64,000 nucleotides of DNA from Persicaria tinctoria (taxonomy: Eukaryota; Streptophyta; Magnoliopsida; Caryophyllales; Polygonaceae). Below are positions 11,158 through 25,900 of this stretch, piece by piece. Positions within the stretch are counted from its first letter, which is position 1; every line of letters begins with the position of its first letter. The position numbers and the translations under genes are program-made. The notes below the pieces were generated by a model, which was not told the DNA's origin, did no database searches, and saw only the letters and a list, made by a program, of their open reading frames with translations. The DNA lies in the NCBI GenBank assembly GCA_037127255.1, contig JBANSL010000013.1, positions 64,235,688 through 64,299,687 on the forward strand, written 5' to 3'.

Positions 11158-14100
11158 TGTAAAGGCTCAGATTTTCAAATCCTAATTTTTCGGAAAAAGG
11201 AAATTAAAAATAAATTTAAATCGAATTAAAAGCTCGTTTAGCGGATTCCAACCGTAATATAAAATTTGACGAACGATTTCCATCCTTTTACCTCGAAAAT
11301 TGAAAATAATTATCAGATGGCGATATCCTTGTCGATTATAAAAATCTAATTGCTCGAGAGAACGAGAGTCGGAGAAACTAACATTTAATAACTAATTTAA
11401 AGATTCAAAATTCGCGTATTCAAGATTTAATTTCGGGTATTTGTTTACCCGGTTCCACACACAATGTTCACCCACTCCCATCTCACTCACCATGCTCTTT
11501 CAAATCCACACCCCTCTCCCCGTCATTCACCATTCACCATCATCACCCATCCCTCTTCGCCTCTTCGTTCATCATCATTCACCATCTCCTGCTCTCTTTT
11601 GTCTTTCACCATTCCACGCCACCACCATCACCACCCCGCAACACTCCTTCATCTCCGCCTTCACCATCGCCTTCTTCGTCACCGTTGTTCTTCATCGCCA
11701 CCACCACCGATTCCTCTTCCTCCACATTCCTCCTCCGTCCTTGTGAGCGCAGCAATAACAAGATCCATCGGAGGCACCACAAGCTGCAGCCACCACCAGT
11801 GGACTCCAGCAACGCCACCAACAAAGTCGCCGCCCGATTCGATCGCGAACCAAACTTTCGGTGAGTCGTTCTCCTTCGTTTTCGATCCAAACCACCTTCG
11901 GACTTTACCACCCTCCTCACCCATGTTCGACGTAGGTCCGACAAGCCATCGCGAGCCTCCGACGACGCCCAGACCTCCGATCGAAAGCTTCGAAGTCGCA
12001 GACACGTCGGTAAGCTCCTGAGCTTTCTATTCCTTCTTGATTCGAATTCTTGAATCCTTTCGATGCTTAGACTGACTGGGGGGTGAGCGAGAGCTGAGTG
12101 TGGGTAGTCGGGTGGGCTCGAGACCTCCGGCGAGAGCGTTTGAGTTGGTGTGAGCGAGCTGGGGCGAGAGCGGGAGCGGGCGAGGACTAGGATGAGCGGG
12201 CGAGCAGGAGACGCGAGCTGGGAGCGATGTCAAGCGTGGCAGGCGAGCTTGAGAGCGGGAGCACGAGACGGAGGCGACGTCGAGCAGCCATGGTCGGCGG
12301 GAAGCTTCATTTGAAGAATGAAGATGAAGCTGATGTGGCATACCATGTGGGGCCACCTCCTGTTTTGTTATATATAGAACCGGTTTGGGGATTATTTAGA
12401 TGTGTTCGGTTCGGTTCGATATGGTTCGGGTTATCCGTTTATTATTTAACTAATTAACGGTAATTAAAATATATTATAATAGTAATTGAGGATTTAAAAG
12501 ATAAATTATTATATTTTGGGAGAATTATAAGAGTTGATTTATTAAATAAAAATGGTCGGGATTTTAGGGGATTTGGAAATAATTTATAAAAGTGTTAAAT
12601 AAATGGTATTTAAAATATCATGTAATACTATTTGAGATTTAAAATATATTATTGGGACTTCAAGATTTATAAAGAATTTGGAAAAGAAGTTCAAGGTTGG
12701 AAAGTAATCTAACAAATAAATTAAAAAGGGAATTCGGCGAGTATTTTAAGGGTCGGAATACTTAACTATTTAACTGGGATTTGAAACGGTTTTGAAACTA
12801 ACTTGGGAATAAGACTTATTCGATGACAAACTAGCATGATAATATGATCGTTTGACTAACGGTATGATATGTATGACTAATAGCATGATATTGTGGTGAT
12901 TTTTAGAAGAGATTAAATATTCGATTCTGCTGATGATAATGATATATATCCTTATGGAAAGTATGAGTATGAAATAGTAATATGCGAATTTGGCTAAGTA
13001 TGATAGGGAGGTTATTTTAAGTTGATAAGTTGGCAAGTTATGATGAATGGTATGAGATAAGAGATGGTTGATCGTGATGAACTGAAAGTATGGTTGATGC
13101 GAGCTTGTTCTTTATCTGCTTGTATGAATGTGTGTTATATGTGTTCAGAGTGGCTAGAGACATATACTCAGTGTATTATCATTATGTACTTAGGTGATAC
13201 TCTGTAATCGTGACTACTGTGTGTTGGATTCTTCTTTTGCCGATCTGCTAGCCAGGTAAGTACCTCCGGGGCTTACTCAGTAACCAGTACCTCCTGCCTG
13301 ATGTGTCATATAGTATGTAGGTGTTGCATATGCATAAGAGCATGTCATGTAGTATCATGCTTAGGAATTGCATTTACGAATGAGCATCCTTATTCTGTAT
13401 GCGTTTGAATACAGAACGGCCGTTATCTGTGAGTCCTAGAGTCCTTGCTAGGGTCATAGGGCAGCCCAGCTTCATCGGGTGTTGTCCTCCTCGAGTCATT
13501 TATATATATCACGAGATACGAGATGGGCATGAGATATGATATGATGATGAGATATGATATGATGATGAGATTTGATATGATTATAGCATCGAACTGGCCA
13601 GTCTCCACCTTGTCTGGAAGAGGGGTGGTGGTAAAAGAGGGATATACCGCTTGGTATTCGTTGTTAAGGCCTTCCTCAATATTCTGCACATATGAATTAG
13701 GAGCATGATAGTGTGGTTAATATTCCAGTACTACATGAAGGCATCCTTTATTCTAGGTATAGGCTTATTATATGTCCTCAGCGCGGTCAGAGGACCCGCA
13801 GGCGGACTCTTGGCCTGACTTGGTGGTATAGTTTCAGGTACCCGATACACTTCTTGATTTTGTGCTGTTATGACGAGGTCTATTCTTATGGCGGAGAGTG
13901 AGTGTTTGAAACCTGACTTCACCAGATTCATGCTTTTGGGATTTCTCCCTACTTACACTATGTTTTGACCCGGCTCTGCCGTGGCACTGGTTGTATCATT
14001 TTCTGAACTTATGCCCTTTGCATGATAAATGATTTTCCGCGTTGTAAACTTAGGACAGGTACAGGGGTTTACCCCGGGGTCTCCAACGGACCTTCCGGAT

Positions 14101-14234
14101 TTGGGTGCGAAATCCTACTTTAAACTACAAATCTTCGGTTTCAAACCTTCAACCTGTACTCGGGGCGCAAGATCCCAACGAGGGGTTTCATCCCTCGAAA
14201 CGTAACTCGGGAATCATAATCCCGGGCCGTTACA
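11158..14234 (+). repeat. 3' LTR of element copy 1 (3,077 bp)
   Basis: Same sequence as 3355-6431 at an offset of 7,803 bp, with the same length and the same short frames at matching positions. Apparent identity of the two LTRs implies very recent insertion. Confidence 0.94.
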
Positions 14235-14239
14235 AAGAG
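14235..14239 (+). repeat. Target site duplication of element copy 1 (right)
   Basis: AAGAG directly after the 3' TTACA; the satellite continues as TATGTTTTGAATAAAACTC, as in the uninterrupted paralog at 60897. Confidence 0.93.
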
Positions 14240-17200
14240 TATGTTTTGAATAAAACTCATATAAGTAGCTAATAAAACCATATATTAAGTACTAAATTCT
14301 TATTATAATACTATAAGAGTATGTTTTTAGTAAAAATCACATAAGTAGCTAATAAAACCTTATATTAAGTAACAAATTCTTATTATAATACTATAAGTGT
14401 ATGTTTTGAAGAAACCTCATAAAAGTAACTAATAAAACCTTATAATACCTAATAAATTCTTATTAGAATAGTCTAAAAGTATGTTTTGCGTAAAACTCGT
14501 ATAAGTAGTTAATAAAACCTTATATTAAGTAATAAATTCTTGATATAATACGATAAGAATATGTTTTGAGTAAAACTTATATAAGTAGCAAATAAAATCC
14601 AATATTAAGTAACAAATTCTTATTATAATAATATAAGGTTAAGTTTTGAAGAAAACTCATATAAGTAACTAATAAAACGTTATATTAACTAATAAATTCT
14701 TATTAGAATACTCTAAGAGTATGTTTTGAGTAAAACTCATATAAGTAGCTAATAAAACCTTATATTAAGTAACTAATTCTTATTATAATACTATAAGGTT
14801 AAGTTTTGAAGAAAACTCATATAAGTAACTAATAAAACGTTATATTAACTAATAAATTCTTATTAGAATACTCTAAGAGTACGTTTTGAGTAAAACTCAT
14901 ATAAGTAGCTAATAAAACCTTATATTAAGTAACTAATTCTTATTATAATACTATAAGGGTATGTTTTGAAGAAAACTCATATAAGTAACTAATAAAACCT
15001 TATATTACCTAATAAATTCTTATTAGAATACTCTAAAGATATGTTTTGAGTAAAACTCATATAAGTCGCTAAGAAAACCTTATATTAAGTAATAAATTCT
15101 TGTTAAAATACTATAAGAATATGTTTTGAGTAAAACTCATATAAGTAGCTAATAAAACCCTATATTAATTAACAAATTCTTATTATAATACTATAAGGTT
15201 AAGTTTTGAAGAAAACTCATATAAGTAACTAATAAAACGTTATATTCACTAATAAATTCTTATTAGAATACTCTAAGAGTATGTTTTGAATAAAACTTAT
15301 ATAAGTAGCTAATAAAACCTTATATTAAATAATAAATTCTTATTATAATACTATAAGGGTATGTTTTTGAGGAAAACTCATATAAGTGTCTAATAAATGT
15401 TTAATAAAACATTATATTAAGTAATAAATTCATATTATAATACTATAAGAGTATGTTTTGAGTAAAACTTGTATAAGTAGCTAATAAAACCCTATATTAA
15501 GTAACAAATTCTTATTATAATACTATAAGGTTATGTTTTGAAGAAAACTCATATAAGTAAAGAATAAAAACTTATATTAACTAATAAATTCTTATTAGAA
15601 TGCTCTAAGAGTATGTTTTGAGTAAAACTCATATAAGTAGCTAATAAAACCTTATATTAAGTAATAAATTCTTATTATAATACTATAAGAGTATGTTTTG
15701 AGTAAAACTCATATAAGTAGCTAATAAAATCTTATATTAAGTAATAAATTCTTATTATAATACTATAAGGGTATGTTTTTTAGGAAAACTCATATAAGTG
15801 TCTAATAAATGTTTAATAAAACATTATATTAAGTAATAAATTCTTATTATAATACTATAAGAGTATGTTTTGAGTAAAACTTGTATAAGTAGCTAATAAA
15901 ACCCTATATTTAGTAATAAATTCTAATTATAATACAATAAGAGTATGTTTTGAGTAAAACTCATATAAGTAGCTAATAAAACCTTATATTAAGTAACAAA
16001 TTCTTATTATAATACTATGAGGTTATGTTTTGAATAAAACTCATATAAGTAACTAATAAAACCTTATATTACCTAATAAATTCTTATTAGAATACTCTAA
16101 AAGTATGTTTTGAGTAAAACTCATATAAGTAGCTAATAAAACCTTATATTAAGTAATAAATTCTTGTTATAATACTATAAGAATATGTTTTGAGTAAAAC
16201 TCATATAAGTAGCTAATAAAATCCTATATTAAGTAACAAATTCTTATTATAATACTATAAGGTTAAGTTTTGAAGAAAACTCATATAAGTAACTAATAAA
16301 ACGTTATATTAACTAATAAATTCTTATTAGAATACTCTAAGAGTATGTTTTGAGTAAAACTCATATAAGTAGCTAATAAAACCATATATTAAGTAATAAA
16401 TTCTTATTATAATACTATAAGAGTATGTTTTGAGTGAAACTCATATAAGTAGCTAATAAAACCTTATATTAAGTAATAAATTCTTATTATAATACTATAA
16501 GAGTATGTTTTAAGTAAAATTCATATAAGAAGCTAATAAAACCTTATATTGACATATAAATTTTTATTAGACTACTCTAAAAGTATTTTTTGAGTAAAAC
16601 TCATATAAGTACTTAATAAAACCTTATATTGACTAATAAATTCTTATTAGAATACTCTAAAAGTATGTTTTGAGTAAAACCCATATAAGTCGCTAAGAAA
16701 ACCTTATATTAAGTAATAAATTCTTATTATAATACTATAAGAGTATGTTTTGAGTAAAACTCGTATAAGTAGCTAATAAAACCCTATATTAAGTAACAAA
16801 TTCTTAATATAATACTATAAGGTTAAGTTTTGAAGAAAACTCATATAAGTAACTAATAAAACCTTATATTAACTAATAAATTCTTATTAGAATGCTCTAA
16901 GAGTATGTTTTGAGTGAAACTCATATAAGTAGCTAATAAAACCTTATATTAAGTAATAAATTCTTATTATAATACAATAAGAGTATGTTTTGAGTAAAAC
17001 TCGTATAAGTAGCTAATAAAACCCTATATTAAGTAACAAATTCTTATTATAATACTATAAGGTTATGTTTTGAAGAAAACTCATATAAGTAACTAATAAA
17101 ACCTTATATTAACTAATAAATTCTTATTAGAATGCTCTAAGAGTATGTTTTGAGTAAAACTCATATAAGTAGCTAATAAAACCTTATATTAAGTAATAAA

Positions 17201-18029
17201 TTCTTATTATAATACTATAAGAGTATGTTTTGAGTAAAACTCATATAAGTAGCTAATAAAATCTTATATTAAGTAATAAATTCTTATTATAATACTATAA
17301 GGGTATGTTTTTTAGGAAAACTCATATTAGTGTCTAATAAATGTTTAATAAAACATTATATTAAGTAATAAATTCTTATTATAATACTATAAGAGTATGT
17401 TTTGAGTAAAACTTGTATAAGTAGCTAATAAAACCCTATATTAAGTAACAAATTCTTATTATAATACTATAAGGTTAAGTTTTGAAGAAAACTCATATAA
17501 GTAACTAATAAACCCTTATATTAACTAATAAATTCTTATTAGAATGCTCTAAGAGTATGTTTTGAGTAAAAATCATATAAGTAGCTAATAAAACCTTATA
17601 TTAAGTAACAAATTCTTATTATAATACTATAAGTGTATGTTTTGAAGAAAACTCATATAAGTAACTAATAAAACCTTATATTACCTAATAAATTCTTATT
17701 ACAATACTCTAAAAGTATGTTTTGAGTAAAACTGATATAAGTAGCTAATAAAACCTTATATTAAGTAATAAATTCTTGTTATAATACTATAAGAATATGT
17801 TTTGAGTAAAACTCATATAAGTAGCTAGTAAAATCCTATATTAAGTAACAAATTCTTATTATAATACTATAAGGTTAAGTTTTGAAGAAAACTCATATAA
17901 GTAACTAATAAAACGTGATATTAACTAATAAATTCTTATTAGAATACTCTAAGACTATGTTTTGAGTAAAACTCATATAAGTAGCTAATAAAACCTTATA
18001 TTAAGTAATAAATTCTTATTATAATACTA
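14240..18029 (+). repeat. 80-bp satellite array, block 2a
   Basis: A/B/C-type monomers continue from the left block. About 14235-16390 matches about 60892-63047 at an offset of 46,657 bp (for example the rare ACGTTTTGAG variant at 14881 and 61538). It includes several ~91-bp variant monomers (near 15381, 15787, 17324). The last two bases, TA (18028-18029), are the left target duplication of the MITE. Confidence 0.95.
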
Positions 18030-18375
18030 CTCCCTCCGTTTACTTTTAATTGACGTTTTGAGATAAAACACATAATTTAAGAAAATGCAAACTAATGGAG
18101 TTTCAATTAATAGGCGGCCAAAGCAAGTACTTAGCTGACTCTACAACTTCTTTGCAATTAATGCTCATCCCACGCTTTCAATTTTTTTTAATCTAAAAGA
18201 ATTCAAATTTGGGCTGTAACAAAATTTTCAATATAATTTGTACTATGTAGTAATTAAGTTTCAATTAATAGCTGGCCAAAACAAAGTACTCCATTCACAC
18301 AATTTGCTCTAGCGACAATTAATTAGCCAAAGCCCAAAAAACTTAAAAACGTCATATAAATGTAAACGGAGGGAG
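18030..18375 (+). mobile_element. Stowaway-type MITE, full-length copy
   Basis: 346 bp with imperfect terminal inverted repeats of about 30 bp: CTCCCTCCGTTTAC at the left, GTAAACGGAGGGAG at the right, with GACGTTTT/AAAACGTC further inside. It is flanked by TA on both sides (18028-18029 and 18376-18377); removing it with one TA restores the type B monomer AATACTATAAGAG. No coding capacity. CTCCCTCCGT ends with TA duplications mark Stowaway (Tc1/mariner) MITEs. It is the most intact of four copies in the window. Confidence 0.94.
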
Positions 18376-21300
18376 TATAAGAGTATGTTTTGAGTAAAAC
18401 TCATATAAGTAGCTAATAAAACCTTATATTAAGTAACAAATTCTTATTATAATACTATTAGGGTATGTTTTGAAGAAAACTCATATAAGTAACTAATAAA
18501 ACTTTATATTAACTAATAAATTCTTATTAGAATACTCTAAAAGTATGTTTTGAGTAAAACTCATATAAGTAGCTAATAAAACCTTATATTAAGTAATAAA
18601 TTCTTATTATAATACTATAAGAGTATGTTTTGAGTAAAAATCATATAAGTAGCTAATAAAATCCTATATTAAGTAACAAATTCTTATTATAATACTATAA
18701 GGTTATGTTTTGAATAAAACTCATATAAGTAACTAATAAAACGTTATATTAACTAATAAATTCTTATTAGAATACTCTAAGAGTATGTTTTGAGTAAAAC
18801 TCATATAAGTAGCCAATAAAACCTTATATTAAGAAAAAAATTCTTATTATAATACTATAAGAGTATGTTTTGAGTAAAACTCATATAAGTAGCTAATATA
18901 ACCTTATATTAAGTAACAAATTCTTATTATAATACTATGAGGGTATGTTTTGAAGAAAACTCATATAAGTAACTAATAAAACCTTATATTACCTAATAAA
19001 TTCTTATTAGAATACTCTAAAAGTATGTTTTGAGTAAAACTCATATAAGTAGCTAATAAAATCTTATATTAAGTAATAAATTCTTATTATAATACTATAA
19101 GAGTATGTTTTGAGTAAAAATCATATAAGTAGCTAATAAAACCTTATATTAAGTAACAAATTCTTATTATAATACTATAAGGGTATGATTTGAAGAAAAC
19201 TCATATAAGTAACTAATAAAACCTTATATTACCTAATAAATTCTTATTAGAATACTCTAAAAGTTTGTTTTGAGTAAAACTCATATAAGTAGCTAATAAA
19301 ATCTTATATTTAGTAATAAATTCTTATTATAATACTATAAGAGTATGTTTTGAGTAAAAATCTTATAATTAGCTAATAAAACCTTATATTAAGTAACAAA
19401 TTCTTATTATAATACTATAAGGGTATGTTTTGAAGAAAACTCATATAAGTAACTAATAAAACCTTATATTACCTAATAAATTCTTATTAGAATACTCTAA
19501 AAGTATGTTTTGAGTAAAACTCATATAAGTAGCTAATAAAACCTTATATTAAGAAATAAATTCTTGTTATAATACTATAAGAATATGTTTTGAGTAAAAC
19601 TCATATAAGTAGCTAATAAAATCCTATATTAAGTAACAAATTCTTATTATAATACTATTAGGGTATGTTTTGAAGAAAACTCATATAAGTAACTAATAAA
19701 ACCTTATATTACCTAATAAATTCTTATTAGAATACTCAAAAAGTATGTTTTGAGCAAAACTCATATAAGTAGCTAATAAAACCTTATATTTAGTAACAAA
19801 TTCTTATTATAATACTATTAGGGTATGTTTTGAAGAAAACTCATATAAGTAACTAATAAAACCTTATATTCCCTAATAAATTCTTATTAGAATACTCTAA
19901 AAGTATGTTTTGAGTAAAACTCATATAAGTTGCTAATAAAACCTTATATTAAGTAATAAATTCTTATTATAATACTATAAGAGTATGTTTTGAGTAAAAA
20001 TCATATAAGTAGCTAATAATACCTTATATTAAGTAACAAATTCTTATTATAATACTATAAGGGTATGTTTTGAAGAAAACTCATATAAGTAACTAATAAA
20101 ACCTTATATTACCTAATAAATTCTTATTAGAATACTCAAAAAGTATGTTTTGAGTAAAACTCATATAAGTAGCTAATAAAACCTTATATTTAGTAATAAA
20201 TTCTAATTATAAAACTCTAAGAGTATGTTTTGAGTAAAAATCTTATAAGTAGCTAATAAAACCTTATATTAAGTAACAAATTATTATTATAATACTATAA
20301 GGGTATGTTTTGAAGAAAACTCATATAAGTAACTAATAAAACCTTATATTACCTAATAAATTGTTATTAGAATACTCTAAAAGTATGTTTTGAGTAAAAC
20401 TCATATAAGTAGCTAATAAAACCTTATATTAAGTAATAAATTCTTGTTATAATACTATAAGAATATGTTTTGAGTAAAACTCATATAAGTAGCAAATAAA
20501 ATCCTATATTAAGTAACAAATTCTTATTATAATACTATAAGGTTAAGTTCTGAAGAAAACTCATATAAGTAACTAATAAAACGTTTTATTAACTAATAAA
20601 TTCTTATTAGAATACTCTAAGAGTATGTTTTGAGTAAAACTCATATAAGTAGCTAATAAAACCCTATATTAAGTAACAAATTCTTATTTTAATACTATAT
20701 GGTTAAGTTTTGAAGAAAACTCATATAAGTAACTAATAAAACGTTATATTAACTAATCAATTCTTATTAGAATACTCTAAGAGTATGTTTTGAATAAAAC
20801 TCATATAAGTAGCTAATAAAACCTTATATTAAGTAATAAATTCTTATTATAATACTATAAGGGTATGTTTTTGAGGAAAACTCATATAAGTGTCTAATAA
20901 ATGTTTAATAAAACATTATATTAAGTAATAAATTCTTATAATAATACTATAAGAGTATGTTTTGAGTAAAACTTATATAAGTAGCTAATAAAACCCTATA
21001 TTAAGTAACAAATTCTTATTATAATACTATATGGTTAAGTTTTGAAGAAAACTCATATAAGTAACTAATAAAACCTTATATTCACTAATAAATTCTTATT
21101 AGAATGCTCTAAGAGTATGTTTTGAGTAAAACTCATATAAGTAGCTAATAAAACCTTATATTAAGTAATAAATTCTTATTATAATACTATAAGAGTATGT
21201 TTTTAGTAAAAATCACATAAGTAGCTAATAAAACCTTATATTAAGTAACAAATTCTTATTATAATACTATAAGGGTATGTTTTGAAGAAAACTCATATAA

Positions 21301-22980
21301 GTAACTAATAAAACCTTATATTACCTAATAAATTCTTATTAGAATACTCTAAAAGTATTTTTTGAGTAAAACTCATATAAGTAGCTAATAAAATCTTGTA
21401 TTAAGTAATAAATTCTTATTATAATACTATAAGAGTATGTTTTGAGTAAAAATCATATAAGTAGCTAATAAAACCTTATATTAAGTAACAAATTCTTATT
21501 ATAATACTATAAGGGTATGTTTTGAAGAAAACTCATATAAGTAACTAATAAAACCTTATATTACCTAATAAATTCTTATTAGAATACTCAAAAAGTATGT
21601 TTTGAGTAAAACTCATATAAGTAGCTAATAAAACCTTATATTTAGTAATAAATTCTAATTATAAAACTATAAGAGTATGTTTTGAGTAAAAATCTTATAA
21701 GTAGCTAATAAAACCTTATATTAAGTAACAAATTCTTATTATAACACTATAAGGGTATGTTTTGAAGAAAACTCATATAAGTAACTAATAAAACCTTATA
21801 TTACCTAATAAATTCTTATTACAATACTCTAAAAGTATATTTTGAGTAAAACTCATATAAGTAGCTAATAAAACCTTATATTAAGTAATAAATTCTTGTT
21901 ATAATACTATAAGAGTATGTTTTTAGTAAAAATCACATAAGTAGCTAATAAAACCTTATATTAAGTAACAAATTCTTATTATAATACTATAAGGGTATGT
22001 TTTGAAGAAAACTCATATAAGTAACTAATAAAACCTTATATTACCAAATAAATTTTTATTAGAATACTCAAAAAGTATGTTTTGAGTAAAACTCATATAA
22101 GTAGCTAATAAAACCTTATATTAAGTAACAAATTCTTATTATAATACTATTAGGGTATGTTTTGAAGAAAACTCATATAAGTAACTAATAAAACCTTATA
22201 TTACCTAATAAATTCTTATTAGAATACTCTAAAAGTATGTTTTGAGTAAAACTCATATAAGTAGCTAATAAAACCTTATATTAAGTAAAAAATTCTTATT
22301 ATAATACTATAAGGGTATGTTTTGAAGAAAATTCATATAAGTAACTAATAAAACCTTATATTACCTAATAAATTCTTATTAGAATACTCAAAAAGTATGT
22401 TTTGAGTAAAACTCATATATGTAGCTAATAAAACATTATATTTAGTAATAAATTCTAATTATAAAACTATAAGAGTATGTTTTGAGTAAAAATCTTATAA
22501 GTAGCTAATAAAACCTTATATTAAGTAACAAATTCTTATTATAATACTATAAGGGTATGTTTCGAAGAAAACTCATATAAGTAACTAATAAAACCTTGTA
22601 TTACCTAATAAATTCTTATTAGAATACTCTAAAAGTATATTTTGAGTAAAACTCATATAAGTAGCTAATAAAACCTTATATTAAGTAATAAATTCTTGTT
22701 ATAATACTATAAGAATATGTTTTGAGTAAAACTCATATAAGTAGCAAATAAAATCCTATATTAAGTAACAAATTCTTATTATAATTCTATAAGGTTAAGT
22801 TTTGAAGAAAACTCATATAAGTAACTAATAAAACGTTTTATTAACTAATAAATTCTTATTAGAATACTCTAAGAGTATGTTTTTAGTAAAACTCATATAA
22901 GTAGCTAATAAAACCTTATATTCAGTAACTAATTCTTATTATAATATTATAAGGGTATGTTTTGAAGAAAACTCATATAA
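18376..22980 (+). repeat. 80-bp satellite array, block 2b
   Basis: A/B/C monomers resume. The segment just after the MITE matches the segment after the truncated MITE at 45540 (offset 27,164; shared GGTTATGTTTTGAATAAAAC at 18701 and 45865). About 19700-22985 matches about 36060-39266 at offsets 16,361 then 16,281, the 80-bp step being one monomer gained or lost (shared variants TTAAGTTCTGAAG at 20543 and TTCGAAG at 22561). Confidence 0.95.
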
Positions 22981-22985
22981 GTAAC
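22981..22985 (+). repeat. Target site duplication of element copy 2 (left)
   Basis: GTAAC before TGTAAAGG, repeated at 33866-33870. It differs from the AAGAG of copy 1, so the two insertions are independent. Confidence 0.93.
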
Positions 22986-25900
22986 TGTAAAGGCTCAGAT
23001 TTTCAAATCCTAATTTTTCGGAAAAAGGAAATTAAAAATAAATTTAAATCGAATTAAAAGCTCGTTTAGCGGATTCCAACCGTAATATAAAATTTGACGA
23101 ACGATTTCCATCCTTTTACCTCGAAAATTGAAAATAATTATCAGATGGCGATATCCTTGTCGATTATAAAAATCTAATTGCTCGAGAGAACGAGAGTCGG
23201 AGAAACTAACATTTAATAACTAATTTAAAGATTCAAAATTCGCGTATTCAAGATTTAATTTCGGGTATTTGTTTACCCGGTTCCACACACAATGTTCACC
23301 CACTCCCATCTCACTCACCATGCTCTTTCAAATCCACACCCCTCTCCCCGTCATTCACCATTCACCATCATCACCCATCCCTCTTCGCCTCTTCGTTCAT
23401 CATCATTCACCATCTCCTGCTCTCTTTTGTCTTTCACCATTCCACGCCACCACCATCACCACCCCGCAACACTCCTTCATCTCCGCCTTCACCATCGCCT
23501 TCTTCGTCACCGTTGTTCTTCATCGCCACCACCACCGATTCCTCTTCCTCCACATTCCTCCTCCGTCCTTGTGAGCGCAGCAATAACAAGATCCATCGGA
23601 GGCACCACAAGCTGCAGCCACCACCAGTGGACTCCAGCAACGCCACCAACAAAGTCGCCGCCCGATTCGATCGCGAACCAAACTTTCGGTGAGTCGTTCT
23701 CCTTCGTTTTCGATCCAAACCACCTTCGGACTTTACCACCCTCCTCACCCATGTTCGACGTAGGTCCGACAAGCCATCGCGAGCCTCCGACGACGCCCAG
23801 ACCTCCGATCGAAAGCTTCGAAGTCGCAGACACGTCGGTAAGCTCCTGAGCTTTCTATTCCTTCTTGATTCGAATTCTTGAATCCTTTCGATGCTTAGAC
23901 TGACTGGGGGGTGAGCGAGAGCTGAGTGTGGGTAGTCGGGTGGGCTCGAGACCTCCGGCGAGAGCGTTTGAGTTGGTGTGAGCGAGCTGGGGCGAGAGCG
24001 GGAGCGGGCGAGGACTAGGATGAGCGGGCGAGCAGGAGACGCGAGCTGGGAGCGATGTCAAGCGTGGCAGGCGAGCTTGAGAGCGGGAGCACGAGACGGA
24101 GGCGACGTCGAGCAGCCATGGTCGGCGGGAAGCTTCATTTGAAGAATGAAGATGAAGCTGATGTGGCATACCATGTGGGGCCACCTCCTGTTTTGTTATA
24201 TATAGAACCGGTTTGGGGATTATTTAGATGTGTTCGGTTCGGTTCGATATGGTTCGGGTTATCCGTTTATTATTTAACTAATTAACGGTAATTAAAATAT
24301 ATTATAATAGTAATTGAGGATTTAAAAGATAAATTATTATATTTTGGGAGAATTATAAGAGTTGATTTATTAAATAAAAATGGTCGGGATTTTAGGGGAT
24401 TTGGAAATAATTTATAAAAGTGTTAAATAAATGGTATTTAAAATATCATGTAATACTATTTGAGATTTAAAATATATTATTGGGACTTCAAGATTTATAA
24501 AGAATTTGGAAAAGAAGTTCAAGGTTGGAAAGTAATCTAACAAATAAATTAAAAAGGGAATTCGGCGAGTATTTTAAGGGTCGGAATACTTAACTATTTA
24601 ACTGGGATTTGAAACGGTTTTGAAACTAACTTGGGAATAAGACTTATTCGATGACAAACTAGCATGATAATATGATCGTTTGACTAACGGTATGATATGT
24701 ATGACTAATAGCATGATATTGTGGTGATTTTTAGAAGAGATTAAATATTCGATTCTGCTGATGATAATGATATATATCCTTATGGAAAGTATGAGTATGA
24801 AATAGTAATATGCGAATTTGGCTAAGTATGATAGGGAGGTTATTTTAAGTTGATAAGTTGGCAAGTTATGATGAATGGTATGAGATAAGAGATGGTTGAT
24901 CGTGATGAACTGAAAGTATGGTTGATGCGAGCTTGTTCTTTATCTGCTTGTATGAATGTGTGTTATATGTGTTCAGAGTGGCTAGAGACATATACTCAGT
25001 GTATTATCATTATGTACTTAGGTGATACTCTGTAATCGTGACTACTGTGTGTTGGATTCTTCTTTTGCCGATCTGCTAGCCAGGTAAGTACCTCCGGGGC
25101 TTACTCAGTAACCAGTACCTCCTGCCTGATGTGTCATATAGTATGTAGGTGTTGCATATGCATAAGAGCATGTCATGTAGTATCATGCTTAGGAATTGCA
25201 TTTACGAATGAGCATCCTTATTCTGTATGCGTTTGAATACAGAACGGCCGTTATCTGTGAGTCCTAGAGTCCTTGCTAGGGTCATAGGGCAGCCCAGCTT
25301 CATCGGGTGTTGTCCTCCTCGAGTCATTTATATATATCACGAGATACGAGATGGGCATGAGATATGATATGATGATGAGATATGATATGATGATGAGATT
25401 TGATATGATTATAGCATCGAACTGGCCAGTCTCCACCTTGTCTGGAAGAGGGGTGGTGGTAAAAGAGGGATATACCGCTTGGTATTCGTTGTTAAGGCCT
25501 TCCTCAATATTCTGCACATATGAATTAGGAGCATGATAGTGTGGTTAATATTCCAGTACTACATGAAGGCATCCTTTATTCTAGGTATAGGCTTATTATA
25601 TGTCCTCAGCGCGGTCAGAGGACCCGCAGGCGGACTCTTGGCCTGACTTGGTGGTATAGTTTCAGGTACCCGATACACTTCTTGATTTTGTGCTGTTATG
25701 ACGAGGTCTATTCTTATGGCGGAGAGTGAGTGTTTGAAACCTGACTTCACCAGATTCATGCTTTTGGGATTTCTCCCTACTTACACTATGTTTTGACCCG
25801 GCTCTGCCGTGGCACTGGTTGTATCATTTTCTGAACTTATGCCCTTTGCATGATAAATGATTTTCCGCGTTGTAAACTTAGGACAGGTACAGGGGTTTAC

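Larger units (their letters stand above)
3355..14234 (+). mobile_element. Non-autonomous LTR retrotransposon (LARD-like), copy 1
   Basis: Complete 10,880-bp element: two 3,077-bp LTRs (3355-6431 and 11158-14234) starting TGTAA and ending TTACA, a primer binding site matching plant initiator-Met tRNA, a purine-rich tract before the 3' LTR, and an AAGAG target duplication. The 4.7-kb interior has no open frame above 134 codons and I recognise no gag, protease, RT, RNase H or integrase motif, so it must be mobilised in trans if it moves. The segment TCTCGGGGACGAGACTT near 11122-11140 resembles the region just before the 3' LTR in plant Ty3/gypsy chromoviruses (recalled family knowledge, not checked). 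The LARD label follows from long LTRs plus a long non-coding interior. It interrupts a type A satellite monomer; the empty paralogous site is at 60892-60896. Confidence 0.92.
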
